Below are positions 1-5,125 of a DNA stretch of 8,704 bases, piece by piece. The DNA comes from Actinomycetota bacterium (GTDB lineage: Bacteria > Actinomycetota > UBA4738). The position numbers were made by a program, and so were the translations under genes. Positions within the stretch are counted from its first letter, which is position 1; each line of letters starts with the position of its first letter. Location of the stretch: NCBI GenBank assembly GCA_005888465.1, contig VAYJ01000031.1:1-8704 (forward strand). The letters are read 5' to 3'. The notes below the pieces were generated by a model. It searched no databases. It saw only the letters and a program-made list of their open reading frames with translations, and had not been told where the DNA came from.

Positions 1-348
1 GATCCGAAGACGTTCCAGTTCTCCCCGCCCGCCGGCGCGATGGTCGTCACGCCACATGCGTCCACACCGGGGGCACAGCCGTCGGAGCGCCAGCTGCCGA
101 TCCAGCCGTCGTCGTCCTATCTGCCGAAGGTGTTCGGCACGGGTTGGTCCACGATTGTCGCGGTGCCGGTCACGGTCGATCCGGCCCTCCTGCAGTCGAG
201 CCCGGTGGGCAGGGCGCTCGCTGAGCTCCTGCCGTTCTCCGGCCGGCTGTTCTCGATCCGGCTCGTGCAGCACGGAGACGACCACTGGCTCCTGTACGGG
301 CTCGTCCCGCAGTCCGCGCTCGCCGCCGTGGAGTCGGAGCTTCCCTGA
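1..348 (+). CDS. LolA-like / DUF2092-type lipoprotein carrier protein, C-terminal part (5' end outside window)
   Basis: The reading frame is open from the first base to a TGA at 346-348, giving 115 residues, so the true start lies upstream and the ATG at 40 is internal. Seen: a DPKTFQFSPPAGA stretch at the left edge resembling the conserved strand near the end of LolA/LolB-fold domains in actinobacteria, then a Pro/Ser/Gln-rich linker, then a terminal segment with GTGWSTIVAVPV, a run ending in GRLFSIRLV, and LLYGLVPQSALAAVE. That tail is typical of actinobacterial LolA-like exported proteins that sit next to ABC exporter genes. The fold binds lipid or hydrophobic ligands; in monoderm hosts the role is unknown and may concern envelope lipids, lipoproteins or stress sensing. 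The signal peptide expected at the N-terminus is outside the window. The stop codon overlaps the proposed CTG start of the ATPase gene, which suggests coupled translation. The family call is from remembered motif patterns, not a search. Confidence 0.72.
   Translation, partial: DPKTFQFSPPAGAMVVTPHASTPGAQPSERQLPIQPSSSYLPKVFGTGWSTIVAVPVTVDPALLQSSPVGRALAELLPFSGRLFSIRLVQHGDDHWLLYGLVPQSALAAVESELP
336..347 (+). promoter_or_regulatory. Shine-Dalgarno and CTG start codon of the ABC ATPase gene
   Basis: GGAG at 336-339 is followed by a 5-nt spacer and CTG at 345-347. CTG overlaps the upstream TGA as CTGA, the counterpart of the usual ATGA coupling overlap. There is no ATG, GTG or TTG in this frame between the end of the LolA-like gene and the GTG at 432, and that GTG would remove the first beta strand of the nucleotide-binding domain. 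A CTG start is an inference; a sequencing error in the start codon is the main alternative. Confidence 0.6.
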
Positions 349-1277
349 GCGCGATCCTCGCCAAGGGCCTGACCAAGCGGTACGGCGAGCTCTCGGCGGT
401 CGACGGGCTCGACCTGCAGATCGACCGCGGCGTGCTGTACGGGTTCCTCGGCCCCAACGGTGCCGGCAAGACCACGACGATCCGGATGCTGCTCGGCCTC
501 ATCTTCCCCACCGGCGGCGAGGTCCGCGTCTTGGATCAGCCGGTGTTCGGCCACGAAGGCTCGGGCAGCCCCGCCCTGCGCAAGGTGGGCGCGCTCATCG
601 AGGAGCCGGCGTTCTGGATGTATTTGTCGGGCCGCCGGAACCTCGAATACTTCACGCGCGCTGCCGGACCCCGGTCGGAGCAGCAGGCGCGCCTCGCGCG
701 GATCGACGACGTGCTGCACACGGTCGGCCTGGCCGACGCGGCGAACAAGCGCGTCAAGGCGTACAGCCAGGGCATGCGCCAGCGCCTGGGGATCGCGCTC
801 GCGCTCCTCGGCGAGCCCGAGCTGCTCGTGCTGGACGAACCGACGAACGGTCTGGACCCCCAGGGCATGCGTGAGATCCGGCTGCTGCTGCGGCGCCTGG
901 CGGGCGAAGGAACGACGGTGTTCGTCTCGAGCCACTTGCTATCCGAGGTCGAGGCGATGTGCGATCGCGTGGGCGTGCTGGCGCAGGGGCGCCTGGTCGC
1001 GGACGGCCCGCCCGACGTTCTCCGCAAGGGCGCGGACGTGATTCGGCTGGATATCGACGACGCGACGTTGGCCCGTGGCGTACTCGGCACGCTCGCCGGG
1101 GTGGCCATCGAGCCGGGCGACGGGCTTCGCGTGCGCCTCTCCCCGCCCGCGACCGCGGCCTCCGTGAACGCCGCGCTCGTGGCGGGCGGCGTCGCGGTGA
1201 GCGCGCTCGTCCCCGAGCAGGCGGGCCTGGAGGACGTGTTCCTCTCGCTGGTGGAAGGCGCCGATGCTCCGCGTTGA
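345..1277 (+). CDS. ABC-2 type exporter ATP-binding protein
   Basis: This is the nucleotide-binding subunit that hydrolyses ATP to drive the membrane partner encoded next. From the CTG at 345 it is 310 residues, the usual length for this drug/lipid-exporter subfamily (DrrA/CcmA-like). Seen in order: the N-terminal strand AILAKGLTKRYGELSAVDGL (residues 3-22); Walker A GPNGAGKTT (about 36-44); an ABC signature of the form YSQGMRQRLG (about 140-149), a common variant of LSGGQ; Walker B LLVLDEPTNGLD (about 160-171); and the switch histidine in SSHLL (His about 197). A DUF4162-like C-terminal tail follows. All catalytic elements are intact. Choosing GTG 432 instead would delete 29 residues including the A-loop Tyr region (KRYG), so it is rejected. 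Its 3' end overlaps the permease gene by 14 nt, so the two are almost certainly co-translated. The transported substrate cannot be read from the sequence; the LolA-like neighbour hints at a lipid or lipoprotein. Confidence 0.93.
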   Translation: MSAILAKGLTKRYGELSAVDGLDLQIDRGVLYGFLGPNGAGKTTTIRMLLGLIFPTGGEVRVLDQPVFGHEGSGSPALRKVGALIEEPAFWMYLSGRRNLEYFTRAAGPRSEQQARLARIDDVLHTVGLADAANKRVKAYSQGMRQRLGIALALLGEPELLVLDEPTNGLDPQGMREIRLLLRRLAGEGTTVFVSSHLLSEVEAMCDRVGVLAQGRLVADGPPDVLRKGADVIRLDIDDATLARGVLGTLAGVAIEPGDGLRVRLSPPATAASVNAALVAGGVAVSALVPEQAGLEDVFLSLVEGADAPR

Positions 1278-2055
1278 GCTGGGCAAGGCGATCCACCGCG
1301 TGCGAACGTGGGTGTTCGCGCTCGGCCTGGCCGGCCTCGCGCTGATCCCGGTCATCTTCCCTCCGACCGACGTCGGTCAGGGCGGCCCGCCGTTCCTCGA
1401 CCTCATCACGCGAAACGGCCTGTTCGCGGCGCTCGTCGCCGTGGTGATCGTGCAGCCGTTCTTTCTGCCCCTCGGGACGGGCCTCCTGTCGGGCGAGGCG
1501 ATCGCCGGCGAGGCCTCCGCCGGGACGCTCCGCTACTTGATCGCGCGGCCGACGGGCCGCCGGCGACTGTTGCTCTCGAAGTTCGCCGCGGTCATGACGC
1601 AGGTGGCGGCGGCCATCGGGTGGCTCTTGCTCGTCGGGTTGATCGCGGGGTCGATCCGGTTCGGGCTCGGGCCCCTCCCCACCCTCTCGGGGACGACCAT
1701 CCCGACCGGCGCCGCGTTCGTCCGCGTCATCGCCTCGGGCGTCTACATCCTCCTCGGGATGGCGGGCCTCGCGTCGATCGGGCTGCTGTTCTCCACGATC
1801 ACGAACTCCGGCCCGGGCGCCACGGTCGCGACGGTCGCCGTGGCGATCGCGAGCCAGATCATGGACAACCTCTCGGCCCTGCACGCGATCCATCCGTACC
1901 TGTTGAGCCACGGCTGGCTCGCGTTCGCCGACCTCTTCCGCTCCCCCGTCGCGTGGGACGGGATGGAGCGCGGGGTGCTGCTGATGGCGGTCTACACGGC
2001 GGTGTTCCTGGCGCTTGGGCTCTGGGTCATCAGCCGCCGCGACATCACGAGCTGA
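1264..2055 (+). CDS. ABC-2 type exporter permease
   Basis: A 263-residue integral membrane partner of the preceding ATPase. Seen: six hydrophobic segments at about residues 15-32, 52-74, 107-132, 151-177, 183-203 and 237-256, and between the second and third the cytoplasmic motif GEASAGTLRYLIARPTGRRR followed by LLLSKF (82-107). This is the typical ABC-2 coupling segment, of the form E-x-x-x-GTLR-x-L-x-x-RP-x-x-R followed by a K. The C-terminus SRRDITS matches the short basic tail common in the family. The ATG at 1264 has GGTGGAAGG at 1250-1258 as a ribosome binding site and lies inside the 3' end of the ATPase gene, a coupling overlap. It probably functions as a homodimer with two ATPase subunits. 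Substrate unknown. Confidence 0.9.
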   Translation: MLRVELGKAIHRVRTWVFALGLAGLALIPVIFPPTDVGQGGPPFLDLITRNGLFAALVAVVIVQPFFLPLGTGLLSGEAIAGEASAGTLRYLIARPTGRRRLLLSKFAAVMTQVAAAIGWLLLVGLIAGSIRFGLGPLPTLSGTTIPTGAAFVRVIASGVYILLGMAGLASIGLLFSTITNSGPGATVATVAVAIASQIMDNLSALHAIHPYLLSHGWLAFADLFRSPVAWDGMERGVLLMAVYTAVFLALGLWVISRRDITS

Positions 2056-2087
2056 ATGGGCGTACGATGCGGGTGGAGGTGAGGCCA

Positions 2088-2465
2088 ATGCCTACGTACA
2101 CACGTGCGGCAGCGACGCTCCCGGCCAGCGATCTCGGCCGGGCGAGGAAGTTCTACGAGGAGACCCTGGGCCTGCAGTTGCTCGAGGAGACTCCGGCGGG
2201 CATCTTCTACCAGGCCGGTCCGCACCAGCTGTTCCTGTACGAGAGCCAGTACGCCGGCACGAATCAGGCGACGGCGGCGACGCTCGAGGTGAGCGACCTG
2301 GACGCGGCGGTCGCGGAGCTCAAGGACAGCGGCGCCACGTTCGAGGAATACGACATCCCCGGCGTGAAGACGGTTAACTCGATCGCCGAGCTGGGGCCCT
2401 ACCGGTCGGCGTGGCTCAAGGACACCGAGGGGAACATCCTGTCGATTGGGACGACCGGGAGCTGA
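2088..2465 (+). CDS. VOC superfamily (glyoxalase/bleomycin-resistance fold) protein
   Basis: A 125-residue protein with the two beta-alpha-beta-beta-beta modules of the vicinal oxygen chelate fold. Module 1 has RAAATLPASDLGRARKFYEE followed by TLGL (6-29) and HQLFLYES (46-53); module 2 has TLEVSDLDAAVAELKDSGAT (65-84) and the closing strand KDTEGNILSIG (111-121). The ATG at 2088 is preferred because GGAGG at 2075-2079 lies 8 nt before it; an in-frame ATG at 2067 would add seven residues but lies ahead of that site. Metal-dependent members use His/Gln/Glu side chains in the first strand of each module and a terminal Glu after GN; here the matching places look like Ala/Thr and Ser119, so a metal site is doubtful and a ligand-binding role is as likely as catalysis. 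It starts 32 nt after the permease stop and may be read from the same message, though a functional link is not evident. Confidence 0.88.
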   Translation: MPTYTRAAATLPASDLGRARKFYEETLGLQLLEETPAGIFYQAGPHQLFLYESQYAGTNQATAATLEVSDLDAAVAELKDSGATFEEYDIPGVKTVNSIAELGPYRSAWLKDTEGNILSIGTTGS

Positions 2466-2495
2466 GCGATCGGCCCTAGAGACGGGTCGAGCGTC

Positions 2496-2586
2496 GGGGG
2501 GTGTGTTCCGGTAAACCGTGGAAATTATCTATCCAGCGGTATATTGCGCCTTGTAGATAATTTGCACGGGTAGCCGAACACCCCCC
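2496..2586. repeat. Long imperfect inverted repeat with AT-rich inner stem, between convergent genes
   Basis: Arms of about 36 and 33 nt flank a 22-nt centre. Outermost, GGGGGGTGT (2496-2504) pairs with ACACCCCCC (2578-2586). The middle parts pair with a few mismatches and gaps (ccg/cgg and accgt/acggg-type matches). Innermost, AAATTATCTA (2522-2531) pairs perfectly with TAGATAATTT (2554-2563). The centre itself holds a weak GCG/CGC pair (2536-2538 with 2547-2549). The AT-rich core is very unlike the surrounding GC-rich DNA. It lies between the stop codon of the VOC gene and the stop codon of the convergent RAM-domain gene, so a bidirectional terminator-like hairpin is plausible, but there is no clear T-run after either arm. 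A palindromic mobile repeat (MITE/REP-like) or a structured RNA are alternatives. No target-site duplication was seen. Confidence 0.75.
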
Positions 2587-2613
2587 CCTCTCATTCGTTT
2601 CTCCGAGCTCGCG

Positions 2614-3234
2614 CTACGGCACGAGGAGCGTCATCGCTGCAGCCGACGACCCGATCACATGCGGCCATCCACGCACCCGGACGATGAAAGCGGCTACGTC
2701 CGCCGACGTGTTCGCGCCGAGCTCGACCAGGATGTCCCACGGCCCGGTGGTCATGCGCTCCCCTTGCAGACCAGGCCCCACTGGGTTCCCGGGCAGGTTG
2801 CAGAACAGGTCCCAGTAGACCCACTGCGCCCAGCCCGGCTCGCATGACAGGTTGACGAGCGCGTCGAACGCGAGCGACGGGGTTCGGCGCTTCGGCGCGT
2901 CGGGGACGGCCTTCGGCGGCGGCTGGCCGGGCTGCGCGGCCGGAGGCGAGCAGTGCGGCTCCGCCGGCGGCGGGACGTCGAGCGCCATGTACGTCTCGGT
3001 CACCGGCACGGCGGCGCTCCCGCGCAGGCGCTCGAGCACCACGCGCTGCAGGCCCTCGAGCGAGTCGCTCTCAGCGAAGACGATCGCGTCGTACTCGCCC
3101 GTGATGCTCCCCACGGCTCGAATCGAGCCCTTCGCGCGGTCGTCGTCGGCCAGCTCGACGTCCTCGCGCAGCGCCGAGAGCAGCGTCATCATCGAATCGG
3201 CGCTCATGCCCTGCAGGTAGATGTAGGCGTCCAT
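2614..3234 (-). CDS. Tandem Lrp/AsnC-type ligand-binding (RAM) domain protein without HTH
   Basis: A 206-residue protein. Residues 1-86 look like one RAM domain: an opening strand AYIYLQGM, then GEYDAIVFAESDSLEGLQRV (46-65), then a strand ending VTETYMAL, which is the G-x-x-D-x-x-x plus T-x-T pattern of the Lrp effector domain. Residues 87-118 are a Pro/Ala/Gln-rich linker. Residues 120-206 look like a second, more diverged copy, with TTGPWDILVELGANTSADVA (162-181), a short helix, and PHVIGSSAAAMTLL. No helix-turn-helix precedes either copy, so this is not a classical Lrp regulator. Stand-alone RAM domains bind amino acids or other small effectors and oligomerise; function here is inferred to be sensing or modulation of a partner. 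The ATG at 3234 is preceded on the minus strand by GAGGGGGGAAG as ribosome binding site. It is transcribed divergently from the hydrolase-cyclase gene. Confidence 0.72.
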   Translation of the reverse strand: MDAYIYLQGMSADSMMTLLSALREDVELADDDRAKGSIRAVGSITGEYDAIVFAESDSLEGLQRVVLERLRGSAAVPVTETYMALDVPPPAEPHCSPPAAQPGQPPPKAVPDAPKRRTPSLAFDALVNLSCEPGWAQWVYWDLFCNLPGNPVGPGLQGERMTTGPWDILVELGANTSADVAAFIVRVRGWPHVIGSSAAAMTLLVP

Positions 3235-3261
3235 GGCTTCCCCCCCTCGAGGCGACCCGAC

Positions 3262-3280
3262 GGGGATAGTTGACGCTAAC
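3262..3280 (+). promoter_or_regulatory. Candidate shared operator, copy 1 (GGGGATAGTT-GACGCTAAC)
   Basis: GGGGATAGTT at 3262-3271 continues as GACGCTAAC to 3280, inside the 82-nt region between the divergent RAM gene and the hydrolase-cyclase gene. The same 10-mer, in the same orientation relative to its gene, occurs upstream of the other cyclase (minus strand 8617-8626), and a 2-nt-shorter version of the whole element occurs at minus strand 8664-8680. TTGACG (3270-3275) inside it resembles a -35 box, but no -10 box lies at a normal distance. On the opposite strand TAGCGT (3273-3278) could serve as a -10 for the RAM gene. The regulator is unknown. Confidence 0.4.
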
Positions 3281-3302
3281 CGGGCGTCTCGCGCAACCGC
3301 GC

Positions 3303-3308
3303 TACGCT
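3303..3308 (+). promoter_or_regulatory. Putative -10 box (TACGCT) for leaderless transcription of the hydrolase-cyclase gene
   Basis: TACGCT fits TANNNT, and the GTG at 3317 is the ninth base after it, close to where transcription would start. No Shine-Dalgarno is seen ahead of the GTG (the preceding bases are tccgaccc). Leaderless messages of this layout are common in actinobacteria. No good -35 is visible 17 nt upstream. Confidence 0.45.
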
Positions 3309-3316
3309 TCCGACCC

Positions 3317-4657
3317 GTGGAGCACGAGACCCGCTACGCAAGGAACGGCGACGTCCACATCGCGTACCAGGTCGTGGGCGACGGGCCGATCGACCTCGTC
3401 CACACGGCCGGCATCTGGTCCAACGTCGAGATCATGTGGGAATGGCCGCCGTACGCCCGCTACCTCGAGCGGCTGGCGTCGTTCGCGCGGCTGATCCTGT
3501 TCGACCTGCGCGGCATTGGCCTGTCCGACCGTGGGAGCGAGCCGCCGATCCTCGAGCGTCAAGCGGACGACGTCCGTGCGGTGATGGACGCAGCCGAGTC
3601 CGAGGGCGCGGCCGTGTTCGGCGGGGCACGCGGCTCCGCCGCCGTGATGATGTTCGCGGCGAGCTATCCGGAGCGAACGCGCTCGGTCGTGCTGTACGCG
3701 CCGATCGCCAAGACCGTGCGCTCCCCCGACTGGCCGTACGGGCGGACGCCCGAGGACACGGAGGCGTTCTTCGACCGGCTGGTCGCCGAGATCGGCACCG
3801 GGGAGAACCTGGAGCTCCAGGGCCCGAGCTACGACGCCCGGTTCAAGCAGTGGTGGGCCCGGTTCGAACGGCTGGTTGCCTCGCCGGGCGCGTACGTCGA
3901 GCTCGCGCGCGTCTTCACGGAGGTCGACATCCGCCAGGTGCTCCCCGCCATCCAGTCGCCGACCCTCGTCCTGCATCGGACCGACGACCGCATCGTCCCC
4001 GTGGCGCAAGGCCGCGCCGTCGCCGAGCGCATCGCCGGCGCGCGGTTCGTCGAGCTTCCCGGGATCGACCACATCCCGTTCCTCGGGGACTGGGAGCGGC
4101 TCACCGGTGAGATCGAAGAGTTCGTCACCGGCACGCGGTCGGCGCCCGAGTCCGACCGGGTGCTCGCGACGGTCCTCTTCACGGACATCGTGCGGTCGAC
4201 GGAAACCGCCGCTTCGCTCGGGGATCGCGCCTGGAAGGAGCTCCTCGCCGATCAGCGCTCGGTCGTGCGACGGCAGCTCGAGGCCCATCGCGGCGTCGAA
4301 CGCGACACCGCTGGCGACGGCTTCATGGCGACGTTCGACGGGCCGGCGCGCGCGATCCGCTGCGCCCGAGCGATCGTTGAAGGGGTGCGTCCGCTCGGGA
4401 TCGAGGTTCGCGCGGGCGTGCACACGGGCGAGTGCGAACGGCTGGGCGACGGCCTCGCCGGGATCGCCGTTCATCTCGCGTCGCGCGTGTGCGGCCTGGC
4501 GGGCCCGGGCGAGACACTCGTGACGAGCACGGTCAAGGAGCTGGTCGCGGGAAGCGGGATCGGGTTCGACGATCTCGGAATGCACGCGTTGAAGGGCGTG
4601 CCGGACGAATGGCGGGTGCTGCGGGTCAGCTCCCCTGGCCTTCGAGCACCCGCTTGA
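3317..4657 (+). CDS. Alpha/beta-hydrolase–class III adenylate/guanylate cyclase fusion with a defective hydrolase nucleophile
   Basis: 446 residues from GTG 3317. The start is chosen because homologous proteins typically begin with E-x-x-x-R-Y-A-x-x-G-D-V-H-I-A-Y-Q; the ATG at 3233 would add 28 unlikely residues and overlap the divergent gene. Residues 1-272 form an alpha/beta-hydrolase: FDLRGIGLSD (62-71), the nucleophile elbow FGGARGSAAVMMFAASYPER (101-120), a TLVLHRTDDRIVP acid strand (216-228), and GIDHIP with the catalytic-position His252. The elbow should read G-x-S-x-G but Ala104 (codon GCA, 3626-3628) occupies the serine place, so esterase activity is unlikely. Residues 280-438 form a cyclase domain: LFTDIVRST with metal Asp290, AGDGFMATF with metal Asp334, and VHLASRV with Arg390. 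The usual Lys of K-x-x-GD is Asp330 and the usual Asn is His386, the non-canonical type seen in this fusion family (compare M. tuberculosis Rv1900c). Probably a soluble ligand-sensing cyclase; cAMP is the likely but unproven product. Its 3' end overlaps the convergent SRPBCC gene by 32 nt. Confidence 0.9.
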   Translation: MEHETRYARNGDVHIAYQVVGDGPIDLVHTAGIWSNVEIMWEWPPYARYLERLASFARLILFDLRGIGLSDRGSEPPILERQADDVRAVMDAAESEGAAVFGGARGSAAVMMFAASYPERTRSVVLYAPIAKTVRSPDWPYGRTPEDTEAFFDRLVAEIGTGENLELQGPSYDARFKQWWARFERLVASPGAYVELARVFTEVDIRQVLPAIQSPTLVLHRTDDRIVPVAQGRAVAERIAGARFVELPGIDHIPFLGDWERLTGEIEEFVTGTRSAPESDRVLATVLFTDIVRSTETAASLGDRAWKELLADQRSVVRRQLEAHRGVERDTAGDGFMATFDGPARAIRCARAIVEGVRPLGIEVRAGVHTGECERLGDGLAGIAVHLASRVCGLAGPGETLVTSTVKELVAGSGIGFDDLGMHALKGVPDEWRVLRVSSPGLRAPA

Positions 4658-5063
4658 GGGTGTCGAGCGCGCCCATCTCGGCGTCCATCGTCTTCTGCAC
4701 CATGCCGCCCATGAACATCCTCTTGAGTCGGGAGAGCTGTGCGTCCAGCGTGAACGTCAGCCGCGTGCCGGCTCCTTCGGACTCGAATCGGTAGCTGCCC
4801 GTCGGGCGTACCGGGCCGGCGATCGCCTCGAACGCGAGCGAGCGATCGGGCTCGAGCTGCGTGATCCGGTAGTCGGCCGCGATCCGCCGGCCGCCGGGGC
4901 CCCTCACGCCCTGCCGGTAGACCTCGCCGACGCCATGGCCCGATTCGCGCTTGATGTCCAGGACGCCGGAGCGCCACTGCATGCCGTTCTCCCCGTCGGC
5001 GACGAAGGCGAAGACGTCGGACACGGGACGGGCGATCGTGACGGTGCGTTCGGCGTGCGGCAT
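4626..5063 (-). CDS. SRPBCC (START-like / CoxG or polyketide cyclase-type) protein
   Basis: 145 residues from the ATG at 5063, with GAGGAG ending 5 nt before it on the minus strand. An in-frame ATG at 5078 adds five residues but lies ahead of that ribosome binding site; longer extensions would run into the upstream cyclase gene. Seen: the opening strand RTVTIARPVSDVFAFVADGE (residues 6-25), the usual start of SRPBCC domains, then NGMQWRSGV, a strand pair around ADYRITQLEPDRSLAFEA, SYRFESEGAGTRLTFTLDA, and a long amphipathic C-terminal helix (MFMGGMVQKTMDAEMGALDT onward). The fold makes a deep hydrophobic cavity for lipids, steroids or polyketides; the ligand here is unknown. No signal peptide or membrane segment. 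It starts 62 nt after the large cyclase on the same strand and could be read through from it, although the clear ribosome binding site would allow its own expression. Its last 32 nt overlap the convergent hydrolase-cyclase gene. Confidence 0.88.
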   Translation of the reverse strand: MPHAERTVTIARPVSDVFAFVADGENGMQWRSGVLDIKRESGHGVGEVYRQGVRGPGGRRIAADYRITQLEPDRSLAFEAIAGPVRPTGSYRFESEGAGTRLTFTLDAQLSRLKRMFMGGMVQKTMDAEMGALDTLKRVLEGQGS

Positions 5064-5125
5064 GACCTCTCCTCTCATGTGCTGCCGGCCGGATGAGTCT
5101 GGTGACCACCGGCACTGAGCGCAAG

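Noticed and set aside
754..2088. Long - strand open frame across the ABC transporter genes
   Set aside because: Low-complexity Arg/Glu/Asp-rich translation typical of an antisense shadow; the + strand holds intact ATPase and permease genes.
1308..2465. A 385-codon frame that would fuse extra sequence to the VOC protein
   Set aside because: The part before 2067 overlaps the permease in another frame and is Arg/Pro-rich; the ribosome binding site at 2075-2079 supports ATG 2088.
3233..3316. ATG 3233 as start of the hydrolase-cyclase
   Set aside because: It adds 28 residues without family similarity, overlaps the start of the divergent gene, and the family usually begins at the EHETRYA region.
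3302..4585. Long - strand open frame antisense to the hydrolase-cyclase
   Set aside because: No motif is recognisable and the + strand encodes clear hydrolase and cyclase domains.
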